Assembly: GCF_010078235.1 (NCBI RefSeq)
Contig: NZ_JAABOS010000001.1
Location: 124,001-188,000 of the forward strand
DNA: 64,000 nt
Source of the DNA: Cognatundibacterium crateris
Lineage (GTDB): Bacteria > Pseudomonadota > Gammaproteobacteria > Burkholderiales > Burkholderiaceae_D
Direction of reading: 5' to 3'
The translations under genes were made by a program, and so were the position numbers. How positions within the stretch are numbered: position 1 is the stretch's first letter; each line of letters opens with the position of its first letter. This document shows positions 39,624 through 48,433 of the stretch, piece by piece. The notes under the pieces are model-generated. The model saw nothing but the letters and a program-made list of their open reading frames with translations. It was not told the origin of the DNA and did not search any database.

Positions 39624-40865
39624 ATGACTATGTTTACCCAAATTTCACAGCATTTTTCTTCACGTACTGCGCTTCGTCCCTCGTTTTGGGCGACTTCTTC
39701 AGTATTGGTCTTACTGGCCGCATTGGGCAGCTACAGCCTGTCTATGGCGGCTGACAGCAGTGCGTCGGCACAGGCCAATAGCAGCGCCGCAAGCAACAGC
39801 AAACTCAAGCCTGCACTGACCGTGACTACCACGCAGCCTACGATTGCAGACATACCGTTGCGGCTGGCGGCCAATGGCAATGTGCAGGCCTGGCAGGAAG
39901 CCATCATCGGTTCAGAAGCGAACGGCTTACGCATACAGGAATTGCACGTCAATATCGGTGATGTGGTTCAGCGCGGCCAGCTACTGGCCAGCTTTGTCAG
40001 TGAAACGGTGCAGACCGATCTGGCAGCAGCTAACGCCAGTGTGGCAGAAGCGGCAGCCAATCTGGCTGAGGCACAGGCCAATGCAGAACGTGCACGCAAT
40101 CTGCAAAACACAGGTGCGCTCAGTGCCCAGCAAATCGGCCAGTATCTGAGTGCTGAAGCGACCGCCAAAGCCAGACTGGATGCGGCGAAAGCTGCGCTGG
40201 CAGCACAACAGCTCAGGATGAAACATACCCGTGTGCTGGCACCCGATGCCGGTGTGATCAGCGCCCGTCCGGCGACGTTTGGGGCAGTAGTGCAGAGTGG
40301 CGCGGAACTGTTCCGCATGATACGGCAAGGACGGCTGGAATGGCGCGCTGAGCTGACCGCGTCAGAAATGGCGCGTATCAGCAATGGCAGCGAAGCCATC
40401 GTGACGGCACCTGGCGGTGCGCAATGGAAGGGCAAGGTGCGTATGGTGGCGCCAGTTCTGGATGCGCAAACCCGCAACGGTCTGGTGTATGTCGATTTGC
40501 TGCCGCCTAAGGAAGCGAAGGCAGCGGGCGTGTTCAAACCCGGCATGTATGCCAAAGGCGAATTCCTGCTCGGTCATTCTGCCGGATTGACGATACCGCA
40601 GCAGGCCATCGTGGTCAGGGATGGCTTTAGTTATGTTTTCCGCCTGAATAACGATGGCAAAGTTACGCAAGTGAAGCTGCAGACCGGACGCCGGGTCAGC
40701 CAGCCGCAAGGCGAAATGGTGGAAGTGCTGTCCGGTATACAGGCAGGCCAGACCGTGGTGGTCAGCGGTGCCGGTTTCCTCAATGATGGCGATCTGGTCA
40801 AAGTGGTTAATCCTGCAGCGGGCAAGCCTGCCGCTGCGGCTGCCTCGACCAGCACACAAAAATAA
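39624..40865 (+). CDS. RND efflux periplasmic adaptor subunit (HlyD/MFP)
   Basis: A 413-residue adaptor linking the inner-membrane pump to the outer channel. An N-terminal helix (VLVLLAALGSYSLSMA) anchors or exports it. The biotinyl-lipoyl halves read GSEANGLRIQELHVNIGDVV and the return strand APDAGVISARPA; between them is an Ala/Gln-rich coiled hairpin. The beta-barrel and membrane-proximal domains follow. The ATG at 39624 is chosen because the earlier frame start is a TTG with no ribosome site. Confidence 0.92.
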   Translation: MTMFTQISQHFSSRTALRPSFWATSSVLVLLAALGSYSLSMAADSSASAQANSSAASNSKLKPALTVTTTQPTIADIPLRLAANGNVQAWQEAIIGSEANGLRIQELHVNIGDVVQRGQLLASFVSETVQTDLAAANASVAEAAANLAEAQANAERARNLQNTGALSAQQIGQYLSAEATAKARLDAAKAALAAQQLRMKHTRVLAPDAGVISARPATFGAVVQSGAELFRMIRQGRLEWRAELTASEMARISNGSEAIVTAPGGAQWKGKVRMVAPVLDAQTRNGLVYVDLLPPKEAKAAGVFKPGMYAKGEFLLGHSAGLTIPQQAIVVRDGFSYVFRLNNDGKVTQVKLQTGRRVSQPQGEMVEVLSGIQAGQTVVVSGAGFLNDGDLVKVVNPAAGKPAAAAASTSTQK

Positions 40866-40874
40866 GGGGCGATT

Positions 40875-43800
40875 GTGAACTTTTCAGCGCTATCAATTAA
40901 AAACCCGATACCGGCGATCATGCTGTTTATCTTGCTGACGCTGGCTGGCCTGCTATCGTTTAAAGCAACGATAGTGCAGGATTTTCCGGATATCGAATTA
41001 CCTATCGTGACTGTCAGCGCGACCTTGCAGGGTGCTGCACCGGCTCAGCTGGAAACCGAAGTCGCACGCAAAATCGAAGACGCAGTCTCTTCAGTGCAAG
41101 GTGTTAAAAACGTCTACACCAAGGTGCTGGACGGTGATGTGTCGGTGACGGTGGAGTTCATCCTGGAAAAACAAATCTCGGATGCCGTCAATGAAGTGCG
41201 TGATGCAGTCGCCACGGTCAGGGCGGATCTGCCCAGCGAAATGCGCGACCCGGTGGTGACCAAAGCCTCAACAGCGGGGCGGGTGGTGAGCACCTATACC
41301 GTGGAAGCCAAGGCAGATGCGGCTGACAGCAAGGATGGCCCGGAAAGCCGCATGGATATTCAGGATCTGAGCTGGTTCGTGGATAACACCGTGGCGAAAC
41401 GCCTGCGCAATATCCCCGGCGTCGGTGGCGTCAAAAGGGTAGGCGGGGTTAACCGTGAAGTGCGGGTCGAGCTGAATGCCGATCAGATGGCGGCTTTGAA
41501 TGTGTCTGCCGTCGATGTCTCGCGCCGTATCAAACTGGTACAGCAGGAAGCCCCCGGTGGCCGTGGTGATGTCAGCGGTGCCGAGCAATCGATACGTACC
41601 ATCGCCACTGTCAAAACTGCTGCAGAACTGGCGCAGCTGGATGTGCCGCTGCCGGATGGCCGCCACATACGGCTGGACCAGGTAGCGAAGGTCAGCGATA
41701 CCATCGCCGAGCCGCGCTCAGTCGCGACGCTGGATGGCAAAGTGGTAGTGGGCTTTGAAGTGTTCCGCACCAAGGGTGCGAGCGAAGTTGAAGTGGCACT
41801 GGCCAGCAAACAGGCGATAGAAGAAATGAAGGCGAGCTATCCCAAGCTGCATTTCTTTGAAGCGATAGACAATGCGCAGCCGGTAGAAGAGAACTTTGAT
41901 GGCTCTATGCATTTGCTGTACGAAGGCGCTTTGCTGGCGGTGCTGGTGGTCTGGTGGTTCCTGCGTGACTGGCGCGCCACCATAGTCGCAGCGGCTGCTT
42001 TGCCTTTGTCGGTAATCCCGACTTTTCTGGGGCTGAAGTATTTCGGTTATACCCTCAATACCGTGACCCTGCTGTCACTGGCGCTGGTGGTGGGTGTGCT
42101 GGTCGATGATGCGATTGTGGAAATCGAAAACATCGCACGCCATCTGCAAATGGGTAAAACCCCGATGCAGGCTGCAATGGAAGCAGCCGATGAAATCGGG
42201 ATGGCGGTGATTGCCACTACCTTCGCGCTGGTGGCCGTGTTTTTGCCGACTGCCTTTATGGGCGGGGTGCCGGGGTTATTCTTTAAGCAGTTTGGCTGGA
42301 CGGCGGTGATCGCGATTCTGGCGTCGCTGGTGGTGGCGCGTTTGCTCACACCGATGATGGCGGCCTACCTGTTAAAGCCTGCCTCTGATGCACATGTTCA
42401 GGCACATGCGCATGGTGAAGCGGCCGATGGCTGGATCATGCAACGCTATATGCGCACTATGCAATGGTGTCTGCGCCATCGACTGTTGACTATGCTGGCA
42501 GCGGGCGCATTCTTTGTTGGCTCTATCATGCTGGTCGGTTTGCTACCTACCGGTTTCGTGCCGGCCTCTGACCGCGCCCAGACCCAGGTTAACATCGAAC
42601 TGCCGCCCGGCAGCACGTTGGCCGAGACGCGTGCATTAGCAGAGCAGGCACGCGTGCTGATCAAGGAAGACCGCAATGTGCTGAGTATCTTCAGCTCTGT
42701 CGGTGGCGGCTCCAGCGGTGATGCGTTTGCACCAGGTGCTGCGGCTGAAGCACGCCGTGCGGTGTTGACGATTACCACCACCCATCGCGACAACAGAAAG
42801 GCCAGCATGGCCGATATCGATGGCGCGATACGCGAGAAACTGGCGTCACTGCCGGGTGCTAAGTTCACCGTCGGCCCACCCGATTCCGGCGTCAAAATGC
42901 AGTTAGTGCTGAAGAGTGAAGACCCGGTCGCACTGGTGGAAGCCGCCAGAGCCGTAGAGCGTGAATTGCGTACCCTGAAAGGTGTCGGTAACGTGAGTTC
43001 CAGTGCTTCGCTGGTACGCCCGGAAATCATCGTCAGACCCGATATGGCACGTGCTGCCGAGCTGGGCGTAACTGCTGCCAGCATCGGTGAGACGGTGCGC
43101 GTGGCGACAGCAGGGGATTACGATACCATGCTGCCTAAGCTGAATCTGGCGCAGCGTCAGGTGCCGATCCGTATCAAACTGCCTGACCATTTCCGCGCCA
43201 GCCTGGCCGATATTGAGCGCCTGACGGTGCCGGGTAAAAATGGTCCGGTGATGTTGGCCACCATCGCTAAAGTCACGATGGAATCCGGCCCGGCCCAGAT
43301 CGACCGCCTGAACCGCAGCCGCAATGTCACGCTGGATGTGGAATTGGGTAGCCGCCAACTGGGTGAAGTCAATGCAGAAGCACGCGCACTGCCAAGCATG
43401 AAAAATCTGCCTGCCGCAGTCAGCATCGCTGAACTGGGCGACGCACAGGAAATGCAGGCGCTGTTCGCCAGCTTCGGCATCGCGATGTTGATCGGCATCC
43501 TGTGTATCTATGGCGTGCTGGTCTTGCTGTTCAAAGACTTCCTGCAGCCGGTAACGATTTTGGCCGCACTGCCGCTGAGTATAGGCGGTGCCTTCGTCGC
43601 CTTGCTGGTGACCGGTCAGGCTTTATCCATGCCGTCCATGATAGGTCTGATTATGCTGATGGGTATCGTGACCAAGAACTCGATTCTGCTGGTCGATTAT
43701 GCGGTGCTGGCACGCGCAGAAGGCATGAGCCGTTTTGATGCACTGGTCGACGCCTGCCATAAACGCAGCCGTCCTATCATCATGACCACGATCGCCATGG

Positions 43801-44003
43801 GCGCAGGCATGATGCCACTGGCACTGGGCTGGGGCGCAGACCCTAGCTTCCGCTCGCCAATGGCGATTGCCGTGATCGGCGGCCTGATTACCTCGACCTT
43901 ACTGAGTCTGCTGGTGGTCCCCGCCGTGTTCACCTACATCGACGACTTCGAACACCTGCTGGGCCGCCTGCGCGGCAAGAAAGCGGCGCAGACTGTGAGT
44001 TAA
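40875..44003 (+). CDS. RND multidrug efflux pump, inner-membrane subunit
   Basis: A 1042-residue proton-driven AcrB-type transporter. The family start (INPIPAIMLFILLTLAG-like helix 1), porter domains PN/PC in both halves, and TM4 proton-relay pair in LVVGVLVDDAIVEIENI are clear; the second half repeats TM4-like GIVTKNSILLVDYAV. It starts with GTG at 40875 after an AAGGGG ribosome site, 9 bp after the adaptor. Substrates are unknown. The lack of an outer-membrane gene downstream is explained by its position upstream. Confidence 0.95.
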   Translation: MNFSALSIKNPIPAIMLFILLTLAGLLSFKATIVQDFPDIELPIVTVSATLQGAAPAQLETEVARKIEDAVSSVQGVKNVYTKVLDGDVSVTVEFILEKQISDAVNEVRDAVATVRADLPSEMRDPVVTKASTAGRVVSTYTVEAKADAADSKDGPESRMDIQDLSWFVDNTVAKRLRNIPGVGGVKRVGGVNREVRVELNADQMAALNVSAVDVSRRIKLVQQEAPGGRGDVSGAEQSIRTIATVKTAAELAQLDVPLPDGRHIRLDQVAKVSDTIAEPRSVATLDGKVVVGFEVFRTKGASEVEVALASKQAIEEMKASYPKLHFFEAIDNAQPVEENFDGSMHLLYEGALLAVLVVWWFLRDWRATIVAAAALPLSVIPTFLGLKYFGYTLNTVTLLSLALVVGVLVDDAIVEIENIARHLQMGKTPMQAAMEAADEIGMAVIATTFALVAVFLPTAFMGGVPGLFFKQFGWTAVIAILASLVVARLLTPMMAAYLLKPASDAHVQAHAHGEAADGWIMQRYMRTMQWCLRHRLLTMLAAGAFFVGSIMLVGLLPTGFVPASDRAQTQVNIELPPGSTLAETRALAEQARVLIKEDRNVLSIFSSVGGGSSGDAFAPGAAAEARRAVLTITTTHRDNRKASMADIDGAIREKLASLPGAKFTVGPPDSGVKMQLVLKSEDPVALVEAARAVERELRTLKGVGNVSSSASLVRPEIIVRPDMARAAELGVTAASIGETVRVATAGDYDTMLPKLNLAQRQVPIRIKLPDHFRASLADIERLTVPGKNGPVMLATIAKVTMESGPAQIDRLNRSRNVTLDVELGSRQLGEVNAEARALPSMKNLPAAVSIAELGDAQEMQALFASFGIAMLIGILCIYGVLVLLFKDFLQPVTILAALPLSIGGAFVALLVTGQALSMPSMIGLIMLMGIVTKNSILLVDYAVLARAEGMSRFDALVDACHKRSRPIIMTTIAMGAGMMPLALGWGADPSFRSPMAIAVIGGLITSTLLSLLVVPAVFTYIDDFEHLLGRLRGKKAAQTVS

Positions 44004-44036
44004 GGTCGGGTGTTTTCTGCTATCCCGCCAGTTTTG

Positions 44037-44062
44037 CCAGCACCGCCTTCATGGGGTGCTGG
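44037..44062. terminator. Possible terminator hairpin after the RND operon
   Basis: CCAGCACC (44037-44044) and GGTGCTGG (44055-44062) form a perfect 8-bp stem with a 10-base loop, 33 bp after the RND stop. No T tract follows, so its function as a terminator is uncertain. Confidence 0.4.
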
Positions 44063-44127
44063 TGACTGAGATAAGTAAGGATTTGATGCGTGCGAGTTGT
44101 TGTCATTAGTCCATGGGCAGCTTAGGA

Positions 44128-44709
44128 TCATTGCTCCTTCTTCGCATCAAGCTTTCGCCACTTGATTTGATGGCGAAGATTATCAATCAAGTGTTCGATA
44201 CCCCATAATTCAATTGGGCCAGTTCTGCCAGTCTCTGTCACTGAAATTTCCCGGTTTGCTGTGGTGACTGTGATCTTGATCGTTTCCGCATCAAGCATCA
44301 TTGGGCTGTACTCAGGTTCCAGTGTTAAGAATCCAAGTCGATCAAGCAAATAACAAAGATGGCCATACGAATATAAATCTATTTCTCCTTCGTAGTTGCC
44401 GATGTGAAATCTGCTCTGCTCATCTATGTGAAAGTACCCAATTACCTCTGCTTTAAGATTTTTATGGAAGATGAGCTTTTGGAAAGGGCATCCTCCATAA
44501 CAACCTTGTCGCTCCATTGAAATTGACTCGTATGGGAGTGCATCCAATGCAAAAAATTCCGTCTTTGGCGTAATCGATCTATCAATAAATGGCTGATACT
44601 TTGATGCGGTCGACTGATGCTCAGAGGATGTTTGGAGTTTTTGGGGGCCACAACCAGCCAACGCAATTACTGCAGAGATTAGTAGCGGAATCATGTACTC
44701 TCGAGTCAT
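44128..44709 (-). CDS. DUF6438-type lipoprotein
   Basis: A 193-residue lipoprotein: signal peptide ending in the lipobox LAGC, then the conserved ISMERQGCYGGCPFQKLIF segment with two cysteines, as in DUF6438 proteins of unknown function. The rest (IGNYEGEIDLYSYGHLCYLL) is soluble. A second ATG at 44694 (MIPLL) is equally plausible. It opens the minus-strand accessory cluster reading down from 48.0 kb. Confidence 0.7.
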   Translation of the reverse strand: MTREYMIPLLISAVIALAGCGPQKLQTSSEHQSTASKYQPFIDRSITPKTEFFALDALPYESISMERQGCYGGCPFQKLIFHKNLKAEVIGYFHIDEQSRFHIGNYEGEIDLYSYGHLCYLLDRLGFLTLEPEYSPMMLDAETIKITVTTANREISVTETGRTGPIELWGIEHLIDNLRHQIKWRKLDAKKEQ

Positions 44710-44752
44710 TTACGTATCCCGTAAAAAGTCAAATGCTGGATGTGACAGAGGT

Positions 44753-45136
44753 CTATTTGGCGCGAGCGGATTTTTCGCCGCTGTCCATGTTTCTGCTGGC
44801 TGGTTGTCGTTCGTAACTAGCCAAAGCGAATGATGCAATACACTGAAGAATACCAGGCTTCATTCCGACCGCAGCCAGCAAGACCAGACCCAGGCACACG
44901 CCAAAACCTGCGCCAAAAACAAGTTGATTCCGGCTCGACCAGGAAAGAGGAAAAACGATGGTGCACAATATGGCTATGTTGTAGACGATTGCTAACAAGA
45001 GCGCACTCGTATTTACTTGTCCACCAGGTAGCAGCCAGTCGATAGCTACAACAGACCAGATGGCTGTAGTTTTCAAATAGGTCAATACGCAGATAAGCAG
45101 CGTAATGAAGTGGCAGATGATGACTGTACGTTTCAT
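44753..45136 (-). CDS. Hypothetical integral membrane protein
   Basis: About 127 residues with four predicted helices (VIICHFITLLICVLTYL, then ALLLAIVYNIAILCTIVF, then VFGAGFGVCLGLVLLAAV and a final helix) and a basic tail. No known family recognised. The ATG at 45136 (MKRTVII) is preferred over one nine codons upstream. Confidence 0.5.
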   Translation of the reverse strand: MKRTVIICHFITLLICVLTYLKTTAIWSVVAIDWLLPGGQVNTSALLLAIVYNIAILCTIVFPLSWSSRNQLVFGAGFGVCLGLVLLAAVGMKPGILQCIASFALASYERQPASRNMDSGEKSARAK

Positions 45137-45175
45137 GTGATTTTTTTCTGGGTTAATCTGCACTTAGCGCTCTTT

Positions 45176-45466
45176 TTATTCATACAGCCTATTGGCACAT
45201 CCGTGGCAAACATTTTCGAGGTAGGCAAGTGCTTCTGCACACTGATTAGAGCGTGCCACATCTTCCGGCGTCCTCCAATCAATGTCCAAGGTAGCTACGC
45301 ATAAATCAGCACCATACTCTTTCAGAATTTGTAGCGCCTCGATATCGTTGAAACGTGCAGCCCAGTGCGCAGCGGTAAAGAAGTTAGAGCTGATAACATC
45401 ATGTGCCGCCTGCGTATTTTGTCGAGAGTGCTTTAGTAATTTTTGGCGGCAATGGCAGTTTGGAAT
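45176..45466 (-). pseudogene. Ankyrin-repeat gene fragment
   Basis: The frame reads RQKLLKHSRQNTQAAHDVIS and then NFFTAAHWAARFNDIEALQI-LKEYGADL, an ankyrin-repeat pattern, ending CHGCANRLYE and a TAA at 45176-45178. There is no start codon. The frame opens right after the stop of the membrane gene above it (TGA at 45467-45469). It is probably the 3' remnant of a small ankyrin protein. Ankyrin repeats mediate protein binding. Confidence 0.5.
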
Positions 45467-45895
45467 TCATATACGTTTCCACACTTGTAATAGCCCAAGC
45501 AAGTGAGTGAGGCCGAAGACGAGACAAATGGCCGAGGTCACAAACCAGAACGTAGGGCTGTTGTCAGGAAATGCTGGTTTCAAGAGTGGGAAAGCCACTG
45601 CTCGCAACAGGTAAATCGCAGTGATGCCAATCAAGGCCGCTCGTAGCAAGGGTAACGGTCGAATGACGCCCGCTCCTGAAAAAGCGTAAAGAGCCCAGGT
45701 AGTCAACACAGCGCCTATGGCAAAGGCAACTACCGGTGGATACCAATGGCCCGCGGCAGACATACTGACTATGGGTTCGCCTGCGCCAAGAAAGCGAAAA
45801 CCATCAGCACCCCAGAAAATGCAGGAGAAATGTAGGGCTGCCGCAATCAGACTAAGTGCGGCACCTAGGAGCAGGGGGGAGTTGTAGGTCGACAT
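45467..45895 (-). CDS. Hypothetical four-helix membrane protein
   Basis: 142 residues with four membrane helices (LLLGAALSLIAAALHFSCIF, then VVAFAIGAVLTTWALYAF, a third with ALIGITAIYLLRAVAF, a fourth with VTSAICLVFGLTHLLGLL). An upstream in-frame ATG (45934) would add 13 polar residues; the inner ATG at 45895 is preferred. No family or function recognised. Its stop codon abuts the ankyrin remnant, which reads on in the same frame. Confidence 0.5.
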   Translation of the reverse strand: MSTYNSPLLLGAALSLIAAALHFSCIFWGADGFRFLGAGEPIVSMSAAGHWYPPVVAFAIGAVLTTWALYAFSGAGVIRPLPLLRAALIGITAIYLLRAVAFPLLKPAFPDNSPTFWFVTSAICLVFGLTHLLGLLQVWKRI

Positions 45896-46006
45896 GGTGG
45901 TGTCCTGAACTTTGTGTAAACCGATTTCCATCACATTAAATTATGGTTTAAGTGAGGCTGTAATTTTTTTGATTGATTGTACTTGCGCCGATTTTACGGG
46001 GTGATT

Positions 46007-46552
46007 TTACGGCTCTAATGAAATTGCCAATACCGCTCTATACGCTAATCCTGCGATAAGCCCTGACACCTTAATGAGTTCAGATACTTCTGACTCAGTG
46101 TAGCTTGGTTCAATGTCATTTGTCTTAAGCCAACGTTGAACTTGTAATTCACCCGTGTGCGTATAGGCAGACAACGCTGACCAATTTTTGTAAATGGATT
46201 GGTGTGAACTTAGACCAAGGGCGGAATCTAACTTCCTCAACATACTAGCCATATCCAGCTTGGTTCCCGAGCTAAGATACTTATCAACTTCTGCGTCACT
46301 TGCTACATGAGACAGCCACAAGCCACGAATGCAGGACTCAACATGCGGGCGAAATAGCGCGAAGGCTGTGGCCTGCAGTGGTGGGTTCCGTGATAGTAAT
46401 AACAGGATAGAGTTGTAATGTTGTTGTGATACTGCAAAGCAGGCTGCTGCCAGTTTGGAACGCAAGTCATTTTTCAGCTTCTTTTCTTGAAGTTTGCTTG
46501 CGATTTCGTTTGCTTCTTCGATGGCTTCTAAAAGTTGAATTTTAATTTTCAT
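46007..46552 (-). CDS. DUF6988/HEPN-like hypothetical protein
   Basis: A 181-residue soluble alpha-helical protein. The pattern FRPHVESCIRGLWLSHV and NWSALSAYTHTGELQVQRWL resembles DUF5677/DUF6988-type helical proteins related to HEPN folds. There is no RxxxxH ribonuclease motif that I can be sure of. Function unknown; HEPN-like proteins are often toxins or defence proteins, but this is weak evidence. Confidence 0.5.
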   Translation of the reverse strand: MKIKIQLLEAIEEANEIASKLQEKKLKNDLRSKLAAACFAVSQQHYNSILLLLSRNPPLQATAFALFRPHVESCIRGLWLSHVASDAEVDKYLSSGTKLDMASMLRKLDSALGLSSHQSIYKNWSALSAYTHTGELQVQRWLKTNDIEPSYTESEVSELIKVSGLIAGLAYRAVLAISLEP

Positions 46553-46668
46553 AGACTCTTAATTTATGGCTTGTGGCTGGCACCTGGTACAGATGAATTT
46601 AAATATATTGCATCTAGCACGATCAACTTTAAGTTTCCAAATGAATTGGGTTCGATGGCATGTTGGAG

Positions 46669-47139
46669 TTATCTCTTCCTCGTATGTGGACGTACGTAAG
46701 TTCCATCTTTTCGGTAGTAGCCTTTCACGTTCACCGGTCCGCAATAGGAAGTTACACAGGGAGCCGGTAACGAAGTTGTTGTGATGGCTTTGTATCCTGA
46801 GGCCTCTTGATAGGACTTACAGCGCATATATGGGCCAACCAATGAGCCATCTTTTTTTGTATAGCTTGCTACGAATGTGCAGCCGGAAGAGTTGACTACG
46901 TTAGCGGAATTAATCGTTAGTGCATTAACGTTGTTTGTCGCAGGACGTAAGAATGGTGTGCAATAGTAGGCAGCTTCCTGCTTCAATCCATCAAAGGTGA
47001 AATGTTCGCTCTGATAGGTGCATACCTCAGTTGCTGAGCTTGCCAAGTCAGGGGTAGGAAATGCCGATTGTCTGTACGACGGCGATGCACATGCCTGAAC
47101 TAGCAGAGCGAAACATAATATAAAAAGTCGCTGAATCAT
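46669..47139 (-). CDS. Hypothetical lipoprotein
   Basis: A 156-residue lipoprotein: signal peptide with lipobox LLVQAC, then a small Cys-rich domain. The motif YTKKDGSLVGPYMRC is repeated near the end as YYRKDGTYVRPHTRKR, a pattern found in several small secreted proteins of unknown role. It overlaps the gene above it by four bases (ATGA), so the two are an operon. Confidence 0.55.
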   Translation of the reverse strand: MIQRLFILCFALLVQACASPSYRQSAFPTPDLASSATEVCTYQSEHFTFDGLKQEAAYYCTPFLRPATNNVNALTINSANVVNSSGCTFVASYTKKDGSLVGPYMRCKSYQEASGYKAITTTSLPAPCVTSYCGPVNVKGYYRKDGTYVRPHTRKR

Positions 47140-47516
47140 GACTTTGTTTGCACCACCACGTTCAACGGCATATAGGCTTTGGCTCGCGGGCAGTTTTCGA
47201 AGTGGGTGACATCAACCTTGTACGGGCCGTACCACTTGTAGGTGCCGGAAAAGCCGCCGTATTGGTAGATCCAGGCTTGCTGCGCATTGCGATCGATCAG
47301 TGCGGCGTACAGAAACTGGTCGGTGGTACCTACGGGTTCACGCAGCGATATGCTGCGGAGCGCTTTGCTGTCTGTGGTGGAGAGGTCGGGGGCTTCGGCT
47401 GCTTCGGACAAGACGATTGCAGGCGGCGTCAACGAAGAGAGTTGGCACACAGGAGGGGTTTCTGCGGCAGAGATAGCGCCTGAAGCGGCGATGAATAATG
47501 TCAGCAGGGCTTGCAT
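47136..47516 (-). CDS. Hypothetical secreted protein
   Basis: A 126-residue protein with a short signal peptide (LLTLFIAASGAISAAE). The soluble part has WIYQYGGFSGTYKWYGPYKV. No known family. Four-base overlap with the downstream lipoprotein gene indicates coupled translation. Confidence 0.55.
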   Translation of the reverse strand: MQALLTLFIAASGAISAAETPPVCQLSSLTPPAIVLSEAAEAPDLSTTDSKALRSISLREPVGTTDQFLYAALIDRNAQQAWIYQYGGFSGTYKWYGPYKVDVTHFENCPRAKAYMPLNVVVQTKS

Positions 47517-47579
47517 GATATGTCCTTGAGTGAGTGCGAAGTATGGCGAATCCGGATGCCGGGTATTGCCTGACGAATC

Positions 47580-48020
47580 TCAATGATCGCGTTTGTAAAG
47601 CCAGACACCGAGCGGTAAGGCAAACAATGGTAAGACCAGGGCAGCGATGGAAGACCATAGCGGGACAGACAGATCATGGGGCAGGCGTTGCACCCAGGCG
47701 CATAAACCAGCTGCGAACAGGCTGGCCAGCAGGGTGTTACGCGTCAGCCCTGATGCACTGAGTTTGACTACCCAGCCGCCGCCAGCTAACGGACCTATCA
47801 GGCTTAACAGGTGGGCACCTATCAGTGTGAGTGTGAACGCGAATGTGCTTACATCCGATGCTGTGGCTGGTACGCCAGGGGTGTTGTGCAGCCAGAAATA
47901 TCCCGATGTGACGGCAAATACAATAGGCTTGGTGAGGCCGGAGCTCACAATAGCGGCAAACACGATGGCAGCGCAGTTACGGACAGAATCAGGGGCGGCA
48001 AGCAGTTGTTGGGTATTCAT
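47580..48020 (-). CDS. Hypothetical membrane protein
   Basis: 146 residues with about four helices and a basic C terminus (VWLYKRDH). No function recognised. It is the first gene of the minus-strand accessory run and lies divergent from the toxin-antitoxin pair. Confidence 0.5.
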   Translation of the reverse strand: MNTQQLLAAPDSVRNCAAIVFAAIVSSGLTKPIVFAVTSGYFWLHNTPGVPATASDVSTFAFTLTLIGAHLLSLIGPLAGGGWVVKLSASGLTRNTLLASLFAAGLCAWVQRLPHDLSVPLWSSIAALVLPLFALPLGVWLYKRDH

Positions 48021-48138
48021 GTTACGTGTGGATGTTGTTATAAATTAATTCTTTGACTTTAGCATAGTCGTGTTCATTTTGATATTTAATTGAATCAATA
48101 TTTGCCCGTGGTTTGACACGACATTGAATTTTTGACAG

Positions 48139-48156
48139 ACTAGTCAGATAACTAGT
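48139..48156. promoter_or_regulatory. Candidate toxin-antitoxin operator
   Basis: Two ACTAGT hexamers (48139-48144 and 48151-48156), each self-complementary and 12 bp apart, lie 16 bp before the antitoxin start. Such spaced palindromes are typical binding sites for antitoxin and antitoxin-toxin complexes. Confidence 0.5.
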
Positions 48157-48171
48157 TAGTTGGGGTAAATC

Positions 48172-48429
48172 ATGCATACATGGCCGGTACAAGATGCAAA
48201 GGCGAGGTTTAGTGAGTTGTTGGAGTGCTGTCTCGCTGAAGGTCCTCAAATAGTGACTAAGCGCGGAGCAGAGGCTGCGGTGTTGGTGTCAGTGGAGGAG
48301 TGGCGTCGATTGCAAACTGCGGCCCGTCCATCTTTGAAACAGTTGTTGTTGTCCGATGCAGCACGTGGGGAGTTGAACGTGCCTGCGCGTGGAAAGGCCA
48401 GGCGGCGTAGTGTGGACCTGAAAGGCTGA
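48172..48429 (+). CDS. Phd/YefM-type antitoxin
   Basis: An 85-residue antitoxin: the start MHTWPVQDAKARFSELLECC and IVTKRGAEAAVLVSVEEWRR match the Phd/YefM DNA-binding fold, and the C terminus (ARGKARRRSVDLKG) is the toxin-neutralising arm. The toxin gene starts 5 bp later. Confidence 0.9.
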   Translation: MHTWPVQDAKARFSELLECCLAEGPQIVTKRGAEAAVLVSVEEWRRLQTAARPSLKQLLLSDAARGELNVPARGKARRRSVDLKG

Positions 48430-48433
48430 GTCT

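Noticed and set aside
45467-45469. Programmed readthrough of the TGA into the ankyrin frame
   Set aside because: No selenocysteine-type hairpin or other readthrough signal visible; simple gene decay explains it.
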